Below are positions 54,973 to 62,035 of a stretch of 64,000 nt of DNA, in pieces. The DNA is from Nemesobacter sp965249045 (GTDB lineage Bacteria > Desulfobacterota_D > UBA1144 > Nemesobacterales > Nemesobacteraceae). Every line of letters begins with the position of its first letter. Positions within the stretch are counted from its first letter, which is position 1. Where the stretch lies: assembly GCA_965249045.1 (NCBI GenBank), contig OZ252213.1, positions 930,001 through 994,000 on the forward strand. The letters are read 5' to 3'. The notes beneath the pieces are model-generated. The model was not told where the DNA came from, did no database searches, and was given only the letters and a program-made list of their open reading frames with translations. A program made the translations under genes and the position numbers.

Positions 54973-56274
54973 ATGAGAATTTTAAAGTCATTGTTTTTTT
55001 TCCGGTTGTGCTGTGCGCTTGTGCTGGCAAGCGTTTTTTTCGGTGCGCGTCCCGCCGTTGCCCATGAAGGTACGACGGACGCCGCGACGGCGGAGGACGT
55101 GGCGAAAGCGACCGCCGATATGAAGCGGGATGTTCTGAGGGAATTCGTGGAACACGCGGCGGAGCACTTCGAGGGTGCCCAAAGCTTCGAACAGGCAGCC
55201 CAGCTCTTTAATGGGTTTCGGGAAAAAGAGGGAAGTTGGAACTATGGAGGCATATACATCGTCCTTCTTACTGCTCGCGGCGGCGTGTACGTCCACCCCA
55301 ACAGGGAGCTTGAGGATCAGGACTGGTCTGCCCTTCCGGATGAGCAGGGAAAAAACGTCGGGAAGCAGTTTCTCAGCGTGGGGGAAGGAGAGGAGGGGGA
55401 CTTTGTCCCTTATTACAGGGACGGAGACCAGAATACCGAGATGAGTTACGTGCATCCGGTTGTCAATCCGTCTGTTCCGCTTAGCAACCCGAGCGCACCT
55501 GACCGGCAGAAGTTTATTTTGCTCGGCGGCTTCGATCTGGAGCACGGATTTCCAGATCCTCCCTACGATCACGAGCAGGGTCCAAAACTTCACGGTCAAG
55601 ATGTCTCTATATTTCCTGAAGTACGGGCTGAAGATGTGACGAAAGAAGACGATCCGAAACGGAGAGAAGAGAAGCTGAGACAGTTTGTACGCGAGGCGAT
55701 TCATTTCTTTCTGGATGCCTTAGATACAGGTGAAGTTGATGTCATACAGTTGCGCAGAGTCTTCAGGATTGAAAAACCCGGGCCCTGGAGAGATGGTTCC
55801 ACCTACATCTATATAATGGATGAAAGGGGCAACGTGATATTTAACGGTGCCAACAGAAAGATTGAGCACACAAACTTGCTACAAAGCCAAGACTCGACTT
55901 TAGTTGACACCATTCAGAAGATCATAGCCGCGGCGAAGATGCCGGGCGGAGACTTTGTCGAATATAACTGGAACGATCCGGCGGATCCGAATGATGATCC
56001 CCCCGGTGGCGGTGCTGGCGGCACTTCGCCCAAGCTTGGATTTGCCGAAGCCGTTTCACTTGACAGGTACGACCACTTGTCTCCCGTCTACGTGTTTGGT
56101 TCAGGGATTTATTTGGGGTCGCAGGGTGACGGAGCGTGTGCGATTGCGGGAGCGGGGAATACGCTTGAAAGCACCGTGTTTAATTTGTTTCTGCTTGTAT
56201 CCGCCCTGTTTTTGGCAGTTTCGTCTAAAAGACATTTAACTGGAAGACGGAAGGAGCAACGCCAAAACCTGTAG
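54973..56274 (+). CDS. Exported tandem-Cache protein with C-terminal sorting tail
   Basis: 433 aa. ATG at 54973 with AAGGAG 8 nt upstream (an earlier ATG would only read through the operator array). Signal peptide RILKSLFFFRLCCALVLASVFFGARPAVAHEG. Two single-Cache-type domains: ~45-200 (GSWNYGGIYIVLLTARGGVYVHPN, VGKQFLSVGEGEEGDF) and ~220-385 (GPWRDGSTYIYIMDERGNVIFNGANR, FVEYNWNDP, SPVYVFGSGIYLG). Tail: GDGACAIAGAG, a hydrophobic helix (VFNLFLLVSALFLAVS) and KRHLTGRRKEQR. Cache domains normally bind small ligands in receptors; no signalling domain follows here. The tail is like Cys-type CTERM signals, so anchoring or processing at the envelope is inferred. Confidence 0.85.
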   Translation: MRILKSLFFFRLCCALVLASVFFGARPAVAHEGTTDAATAEDVAKATADMKRDVLREFVEHAAEHFEGAQSFEQAAQLFNGFREKEGSWNYGGIYIVLLTARGGVYVHPNRELEDQDWSALPDEQGKNVGKQFLSVGEGEEGDFVPYYRDGDQNTEMSYVHPVVNPSVPLSNPSAPDRQKFILLGGFDLEHGFPDPPYDHEQGPKLHGQDVSIFPEVRAEDVTKEDDPKRREEKLRQFVREAIHFFLDALDTGEVDVIQLRRVFRIEKPGPWRDGSTYIYIMDERGNVIFNGANRKIEHTNLLQSQDSTLVDTIQKIIAAAKMPGGDFVEYNWNDPADPNDDPPGGGAGGTSPKLGFAEAVSLDRYDHLSPVYVFGSGIYLGSQGDGACAIAGAGNTLESTVFNLFLLVSALFLAVSSKRHLTGRRKEQRQNL

Positions 56275-56524
56275 AGTCGAAGAGAAGCGGACCCTTGAGA
56301 GGAGAGTGCGCCAACAAGGGCCGAGCGCGGCGCGGACAGAGAAGTCGTATTCCGTCAGGGAAAGGAAGCGGGCCGGATGGAATCTCAGACTTCACCTACG
56401 CCAATGCGCTTTGGGTTACGATTACCGCAAGGCTTTCGGTCACAAGTTCTAACACTTCAGTTCAGGATTCCCCGGCCGGGTTTTACTTGCGTGGCGTGCT
56501 CAGAAGCGGCTGTGCGGGTGCTAC

Positions 56525-56650
56525 ATGAAGATGACGGCTTCGGGCAAGAGCACCAAGGTGATAACGGTGGCCATTGCCAGGGAGCTTGCGGGTTTCATCC
56601 GGGACATAGTCCGCCGCGAGATGGGCACAATAAACGAGTCGACGGCGTAG
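56525..56650 (+). pseudogene. IS110-family transposase C-terminal remnant
   Basis: MKMTASGKSTKVITVAIARELAGFIRDIVRREMG is the typical IS110/IS1111 tail. The preceding ~100 bp, including GGCCGGGTTTTACTTGCGTGGCG (56473-56495), is degraded transposase sequence and recurs at 58980-59006. Nothing else in 56275-57018 looks like a gene. Confidence 0.65.
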
Positions 56651-56824
56651 GGAGAAGAACGCAACAGAATAATCGTGTCAGGACGAGGCGCGAAAGCGGA
56701 GAATCCCTGTTCTCAGTCTACGGGCACCTCGGTGACCCGTGGTATTGAGTCAAATGCCAGCTCCGCGACTTAAGTGGACCCAGACGACACCCGATCCGGT
56801 ACCTTTATCAAAGCTTGAATCAAG

Positions 56825-56855
56825 CGAAAAAATTAAAAATCAAGTTTAATTTTTT
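56825..56855. terminator. AT-rich hairpin, possible terminator
   Basis: GAAAAAATTAAA (56825-56836) and its exact complement TTTAATTTTTTC (56844-56855) flank a 7-nt loop. It lies between the convergent Cache and third SRCR genes and could end transcripts from either side. The stem is weak in GC. Confidence 0.4.
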
Positions 56856-56895
56856 CACGGGTATCGACTGGGAACGAGAATCCCACCGGATCTGC

Positions 56896-57018
56896 CATTG
56901 GAGAAAAATCCTTCAAGCACACCGGAAGCGATCTACCTGCCGTATTGCTAAGCTGAATCCGGACTTTTCTATACGATAAGTTCTTGCCCGGGAACAGGGT
57001 ATACCGAGTTGAGTCCCC
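56896..57018. repeat. IS110-like fragment repeated at the end of SRCR genes (copy B)
   Basis: Partner of 52900-53022; about 90% identical over 123 bp up to the SRCR stop codon and beyond into the coding region. The left junction differs (CCGGATCTGC here), which helps date the duplication as older than local rearrangements. Confidence 0.8.
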
Positions 57019-58734
57019 TTAGCTCCCTCCAGGCGAACATGTGACTTCAGCATAATCCGGGTTCCATGAACTGCAATCGTGCTCTCCACGGGTTCCATGT
57101 TCACAATCAAGCAGTTCATCTTCACCTCCATCGCAGACTACATCGTCCAGCAAGAAAGTTCTGGGTGGACTAATTCTTGATAAGGATATGCCTTCTGCAG
57201 ACGGGGTATTTCCTGAGAAGCCTAACTGACGACACACGACCCCCGCCTCTTCCGACCCCCATCCGCTGTTAGCACATACTGACTCCCATCCTGTTGTCTC
57301 ATCGCCATCGTCAGTTTTGCCGTCAAATATTTCAACTACGCCTTTAAGCTCATTATCTCCCGCCGCTAGTCGAATCTCCCCGTCGTAGTCCGCAACATCA
57401 GCAGCACTGACAGTAACGGGGCCCATTACCCGACTTTGCACCACCTCTTCTTCATTTCCGTCGTCGATGAAACTCAGCTCAAGCTTGATACTTTTACCGA
57501 AATCCGAGGGCAGAAGAACATAGTTGGAATTTATCGCATCGGGAATATCGGACTCGTTATCATTAGTATCAAGCCGGGTATTAACCCTGACCCACTGATA
57601 ACTGTAGGTTGACTCCGCCGGAAGACCGTCTTTATCATCTATGTCTGAGACGTCGGCGGTCAGAGTCTGCCCCACCTCCAGAGTGCCCGTGATTTTCAGC
57701 AGACCGGAGGCGGTGAAGTTCTCACCTAGAGGATCACAAGATACTGTGAATATCTCTTTCTTGTAGCAATTATAATTTCCACGGCCTGCATGCTCACAAT
57801 CAAGCACTCCGTTTTCCGAACCCGTGCATACCAGATTGTCTATTAACATTTGGGGAAAATTCGCTGACACGCCTGAACCATAGAAAACGTCGTGAGTTAT
57901 ACTTCCTCCCGAACATCCTAGCCGGCGACATATTACGGCTGCCTCTTCTTTAGACACATCGTGTGAAGTTAAGCCATCATCACATATCCCTCTCCACTTG
58001 CCGGTTCTGTCATTGTCCGGATCATTGAATATCTCCGGCCTGCCCCAATCTGAGCAAATCGAGTCGCCTGTCAAAACCGTGCCGTCCGCATCTAGTTTCC
58101 TTAACCTGAGGTCGCCGTCTTTGTTGGGGTTTATAGGAGATGAAGGACCGGTTATACGAACTACGGCATTCTCGTTATCGGTAGTCCAACCGGCGTTCGT
58201 TCCGTCCCACGCATTTGCACCTTGGACAAACCTATTCCGATCGCCGAAATTAAAAGTCTGATGCTCGGTATAAACATCACCATTCTGAGTCCCCGTATGC
58301 ACATCATATCTGTCTAAGGGTTCCCACTCCGGCGGAAAATCCGGCTGTATCCAAATTTGAAAACTGCCGGCGCTCAATCCACCCGACTGAACAATTACAA
58401 TTTCGTAAGTCTGATTTCCAAACTCAAAGAACCTGTCATCATTTGACGAGAAGGCCCCATCGGGAGCAACATTACTACCAAAGTACAGTTTGGTCTCTCT
58501 TCCATCACTTTTACTCACCTGAAATTCCAGCCGAGCAAGTTCCGTATCCCCCGCCCATAAGTCGCCGACGCTCAAGAATGAGAATGCTAAGAAAACAGCC
58601 AGAATACCCGCGCTACGGAGCACGGAAGGAACTTGCCGCCTCCGAGAAGCGGTTTCCCCGTTCCTCTTATTCCGAGATACTTGAAGATTTATACCCTGAA
58701 AGCAATTTGCATTCGCTGAACTTGGTTTACTCAT
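57019..58734 (-). CDS. Exported protein with a unique N-terminal beta domain and two SRCR domains
   Basis: 571 aa. ATG at 58734 with GAGG 8 nt upstream. Signal peptide with a long basic n-region (SRRRQVPSVLRSAGILAVFLAFSFLSVGDLWAG). Residues ~65-205 are an unrecognised, aromatic-rich domain (FFEFGNQTYEIVIVQSGG, WAWDG-like NAWDGTNAGWTTDNENAVVRI). SRCR 1 ~210-330 (KWRGICDDGL, AAVICRRLGCSGG, IDNLVCTGSENGVLDCEH), an Ig-like domain ~335-445 and SRCR 2 ~450-570 (GWESVCANSGWGSEEAGVVCRQLGFSG, LLDDVVCDGGEDELLDCEH). About 75% like the gene at 53023 in the shared part. Convergent with the Cache gene. Confidence 0.88.
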   Translation of the reverse strand: MSKPSSANANCFQGINLQVSRNKRNGETASRRRQVPSVLRSAGILAVFLAFSFLSVGDLWAGDTELARLEFQVSKSDGRETKLYFGSNVAPDGAFSSNDDRFFEFGNQTYEIVIVQSGGLSAGSFQIWIQPDFPPEWEPLDRYDVHTGTQNGDVYTEHQTFNFGDRNRFVQGANAWDGTNAGWTTDNENAVVRITGPSSPINPNKDGDLRLRKLDADGTVLTGDSICSDWGRPEIFNDPDNDRTGKWRGICDDGLTSHDVSKEEAAVICRRLGCSGGSITHDVFYGSGVSANFPQMLIDNLVCTGSENGVLDCEHAGRGNYNCYKKEIFTVSCDPLGENFTASGLLKITGTLEVGQTLTADVSDIDDKDGLPAESTYSYQWVRVNTRLDTNDNESDIPDAINSNYVLLPSDFGKSIKLELSFIDDGNEEEVVQSRVMGPVTVSAADVADYDGEIRLAAGDNELKGVVEIFDGKTDDGDETTGWESVCANSGWGSEEAGVVCRQLGFSGNTPSAEGISLSRISPPRTFLLDDVVCDGGEDELLDCEHGTRGEHDCSSWNPDYAEVTCSPGGS

Positions 58735-58795
58735 CGTATTGTCCTCTCGCGTACAATAAGGTATTAACAGTCGGCCCTAGAAAAGACCGTTTGGT

Positions 58796-58825
58796 ATAAT
58801 ACCTCGATATCCCCTACATCGTCAA
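58796..58825 (-). promoter_or_regulatory. Promoter of the third SRCR gene
   Basis: Minus strand TTGACG (58825-58820), 18-bp spacer, TATTAT (58801-58796), 62 bp upstream of the ATG at 58734. It resembles the promoters at 51649 and 54376. Beyond it, 58826-59196 holds an IS110-like scrap (58980-59006) and no gene. Confidence 0.6.
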
Positions 58826-59196
58826 GCAGGTGTCTCGGTGCCGAAGACTGTACCCCGCGCGGGCCCACCGAACCCGCACTTGGCGCTATGGTATGCGGGA
58901 CGGGGAAAACCTCGCCGTCGTTGTTTCCGCTTAAGACACCGGGGAGGTGTTCAGACGCCCGGCTGTGTTGCCATAGGACTCCCCGGTCGGGTTTTACTTG
59001 CGTGGCGGTGATGACTGGAAGAAAACGCCGGTCGGCATTCCCGGGGAATGTCGTACCTAGGCTTTACGAACCTTCATAAAAGCGAAGTTGAAGACGAAGA
59101 CGTGACTTGAAGTTGCAGGAACTTGTGCTCTCACTATGCAATGTGGAGAGAGTGCCGGGTTGAATCCATACTGCTTCCCGCTATATTGATCAGATA

Positions 59197-59610
59197 ATGA
59201 ACTACTGGCTTGTTAAATCCGAACCGTTCAAATATTCATGGGAGGAATTTCTCCGCGACGGATGGACATACTGGGACGGGGTTAGAAACTATCAGGCGAG
59301 AAACAACCTCAAGAGCATGAAAGAGGGCGACCTGGTTCTTTTCTATCACAGTAACAAGGGGCTTGAGGTAGTCGGCATATCCGAGGTTATAAGGGAATAT
59401 TATCAGGATCCTACGACGGAAGATGAAAGATGGGTCGTGGTGGATCTTAAACCTGTGGAGACACTCGAGAATCCAGTATCTCTTAAGCGGATTAAAAGCG
59501 ATGAAAGACTTGAGAATATTTCGCTTGTAAGACAAAGCAGACTCTCAGTCATGCGGATTGAAAAGAGGCATTTCGACACAATCGTCGGGCTTGGAAGAAA
59601 AGGCACCTGA
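59197..59610 (+). CDS. EVE-domain protein
   Basis: 137 aa, a PUA-like fold that binds modified bases. The N-terminal MNYWLVKSEPFKYSWEEF and WDGVRNYQARNNLKSMKEGDLVLFYHSN are diagnostic. Single-domain EVE proteins are widespread and have been linked to recognition of modified DNA or RNA, but this gene sits between the accessory island and rng without a restriction system. First chromosomal-core gene after the island. Confidence 0.92.
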   Translation: MNYWLVKSEPFKYSWEEFLRDGWTYWDGVRNYQARNNLKSMKEGDLVLFYHSNKGLEVVGISEVIREYYQDPTTEDERWVVVDLKPVETLENPVSLKRIKSDERLENISLVRQSRLSVMRIEKRHFDTIVGLGRKGT

Positions 59611-59780
59611 CTTCCGCGAGAGTCCATAAAAACCTTTTGCTCACACACACCAGTCGCGAGCGCATCTGTTTTGGCCAAATGCCAAACAGGAATTTTAACC
59701 GGCCGGCGGGCTTAATTTTTCCACATCAGACGCTTGCAGTTATACTTAGCCGGATAACTGGCTTATCATTTTAATATCCC

Positions 59781-61274
59781 ATGAATACTCAACTCATCAT
59801 CAACTCGCTTTTTAACGAAACGAGAATAGCTGTTTTGGAGAAAAGCAGACTGAGCGAGCTCTTCATCGAAAGAAAATCCAATTCTTCCATGGTGGGGAAC
59901 ATCTACAAGGGGAAAGTCGAAAAGATAATCCCCGGAATGCAGGCGGCGTTTGTAGGCATAGGAGACAGCAGGTCTGGGTTTCTTTCCGCCGAGGATGTGT
60001 ATGAGGAATCGCTGAGCGAGCTTTTTCTTGAAGAGGAAGAGACCACAAAGGCCTCAAGAAAAAACCACCAGCCAATACAGGACGTGCTGCGTCAAGGTCA
60101 GGAAGTGATGGTTCAGGTCACAAAGGAACCCACCGGAAACAAGGGGCCAAAGCTGACCTCTCACGTCGGGATACCGGGCAAGTATCTTGTTCTGCTTCCT
60201 GGGTCAGATTCTATAAACGTGTCCCGGAAAATAAAGGATAGAAAACGCAGGAAGAAATTTTCCGAAATCATGCAGGATAAGCCCGATGACATGGGTTTTA
60301 TAGTAAGAACGGCGTGTGTGGGTGCGGATGAGAAGAATATCAAGACCGAAATGAGGGTGCTTGTAAGAAAGTGGAGAAGAATAAAGAAAAAATATGAAGA
60401 TTCGAAAAACCCGGGCGTCATACACGAAGAAGCCGATACCTGTATCAGGGTTGTCAGGGACCTGATGGGAAACGGTCTTAAGAAAATTGTTGTAGATTCC
60501 CCCAAAGCATACGGCCAGATCAGCAAGTATTTTTCCGACAAGATTGAGAAGGATGACTTCAAGGTCGATATGTACGATAAAAACGAACCCATATTCGACA
60601 GGTACGGAATTGAGAGCCAGATCGAGAAAATGTACAGAAAAAAGGTGTGGATGAAGTCCGGAGGTTCCCTGATCATAGATGAGGCCGAGGGGCTTACCGT
60701 TATAGACGTGAACTCGGGGAAACTCGTCGGAGAGGAATTTCACAAAGAAACAATAATGAAAACGAATGAAGAAGCCGCCGTCGAAGCCGCGAGGCAGATA
60801 AAGCTTCGCAACCTAGTCGGAATCATAGTCATCGATTTCATAGACATGCAGGCCATTAAATCCAGAAGGAGGATAGAGTCGCTTTTTGCCGCTGAGATGA
60901 AAAAGGACAAGGCGAGGGCTACGATCCAGAAAATATCATCTTTCAGCGTACTCCAGCTCACTAGGCGCAGAGTCAGGGAAAGCATACTTTCCGACCTGAC
61001 CGAAACCTGCGGTATTTGCGAGGGAAGCGGAAGAGTGAAATCGATATATACCACCTGTTATGAAATACTGAGGGACGTTGATCAATGGACAAAGGAAAGT
61101 GGCGAAGGACCGCTTGTCGTGCACGCCAACAAGCAGGTGATAGAGAAGCTCAGGGAGATAGAAGGAAGATCCATAAGAAAAATTCAGAGAGAGATGGGGA
61201 TCAAAATAAAGTTCAAATCGACCGATGATCTTCTCGAAAAATTCACCATTTCCAGGGAAAAAAGTTCCGGTTAG
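59781..61274 (+). CDS. rng: Ribonuclease G (RNase E/G family)
   Basis: Endoribonuclease for rRNA maturation and mRNA decay, 497 aa. S1-like domain (VGNIYKGKVEKIIPGMQAAFVGIG near residue 38), DNase I-like catalytic part with the acidic motifs IDVNSGK (near 315) and VIDFIDMQ (near 355), and a zinc-link motif CGICEGSG near 413. Full length for RNase G and lacking the RNase E degradosome tail. Precedes the epimerase gene by 18 bp. Confidence 0.95.
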   Translation: MNTQLIINSLFNETRIAVLEKSRLSELFIERKSNSSMVGNIYKGKVEKIIPGMQAAFVGIGDSRSGFLSAEDVYEESLSELFLEEEETTKASRKNHQPIQDVLRQGQEVMVQVTKEPTGNKGPKLTSHVGIPGKYLVLLPGSDSINVSRKIKDRKRRKKFSEIMQDKPDDMGFIVRTACVGADEKNIKTEMRVLVRKWRRIKKKYEDSKNPGVIHEEADTCIRVVRDLMGNGLKKIVVDSPKAYGQISKYFSDKIEKDDFKVDMYDKNEPIFDRYGIESQIEKMYRKKVWMKSGGSLIIDEAEGLTVIDVNSGKLVGEEFHKETIMKTNEEAAVEAARQIKLRNLVGIIVIDFIDMQAIKSRRRIESLFAAEMKKDKARATIQKISSFSVLQLTRRRVRESILSDLTETCGICEGSGRVKSIYTTCYEILRDVDQWTKESGEGPLVVHANKQVIEKLREIEGRSIRKIQREMGIKIKFKSTDDLLEKFTISREKSSG

Positions 61275-61292
61275 CCAAAGGGGGCATTTTCA

Positions 61293-61715
61293 TTGAGTAA
61301 AGACGGATTTCTTTATCATGTGGCGATTGCCGTAAACGATATCAAGAAGGCTGAAGAGATGTACTCGAAATTGATCGGGCTTCGGGTTATACACAGAGAG
61401 GACGTGGTTAACCAGAGAGTCAGAACGTCAATGCTTCGCTCCGAATCGGGGGAGGGTACCGCGGTGGAGCTTATCGAACCTCTGGACGAAAATTCCCCGA
61501 TTTCGGAATTTCTGAAGAAAAAGGGGGAGGGCGTTCATCACATCTGCTTTCTCGTGGATGATATAGAATCTTCCCTTCAAGCACTCAGAGAAGAAGGGGT
61601 CAGGCTTGTTGATGAACATCCTAGGCCTGGGTCTTACAACTCAAAAGTCGCTTTCATACACCCCAGTTCAATGAACGGAGTACTGGTGGAACTTGCGGAG
61701 ATGAAAAAGGACTGA
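61293..61715 (+). CDS. mce: Methylmalonyl-CoA epimerase
   Basis: Interconverts (R)- and (S)-methylmalonyl-CoA in propionate metabolism. 140 aa glyoxalase/VOC fold. Metal ligands: His in LYHVAIAV, Glu in VELIEPL, His in GVHHICFLV and Glu in GVLVELAE. The start is a TTG at 61293 with AAAGGGGG upstream; no ATG is available. No mutase gene is in the window. Confidence 0.9.
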   Translation: MSKDGFLYHVAIAVNDIKKAEEMYSKLIGLRVIHREDVVNQRVRTSMLRSESGEGTAVELIEPLDENSPISEFLKKKGEGVHHICFLVDDIESSLQALREEGVRLVDEHPRPGSYNSKVAFIHPSSMNGVLVELAEMKKD

Positions 61716-61733
61716 GAAGGAGAGGGCTTTTGA

Positions 61734-61913
61734 TTAGGTGCCGTTCTGTTTCTCTTCCTTATCGCCTGAATCGTCGTCTTTTAGGGATTTTCTGAACCCG
61801 CTTATTCCCTTGCCCAGCGAAGACCCAAGATCTCCGAGCCTGCTCGGACCGAAGATTATGAGCAGGATTGCCAGTATCAGGATTAATTCCCATATGCCGA
61901 ATTGCCCGAACAT
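61734..61913 (-). CDS. tatA: TatA/E-type twin-arginine translocase subunit
   Basis: 59 aa, minus strand, starting at the ATG at 61913: MFGQFGIWELILILAILLIIFGPSRLGDLGSSLGKGISGFRK. TM helix, FGP hinge and amphipathic helix (GSSLGKGISGFRKSL) are all present, with a charged tail. It forms the pore of the Tat export system. Convergent with the epimerase gene; tatB/C are not in the window. Confidence 0.92.
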   Translation of the reverse strand: MFGQFGIWELILILAILLIIFGPSRLGDLGSSLGKGISGFRKSLKDDDSGDKEEKQNGT

Positions 61914-62035
61914 GTTGCAGAAATGATACCTTAATCTATTCGTATCTCAAACATTTTTGAAGTGATGTTGGGAGAACAAGGAGATCTTCGGACGCCCTTT
62001 ATCCCTCGGGGCTCGGGCTTTTGGTTTGTTGCGGA

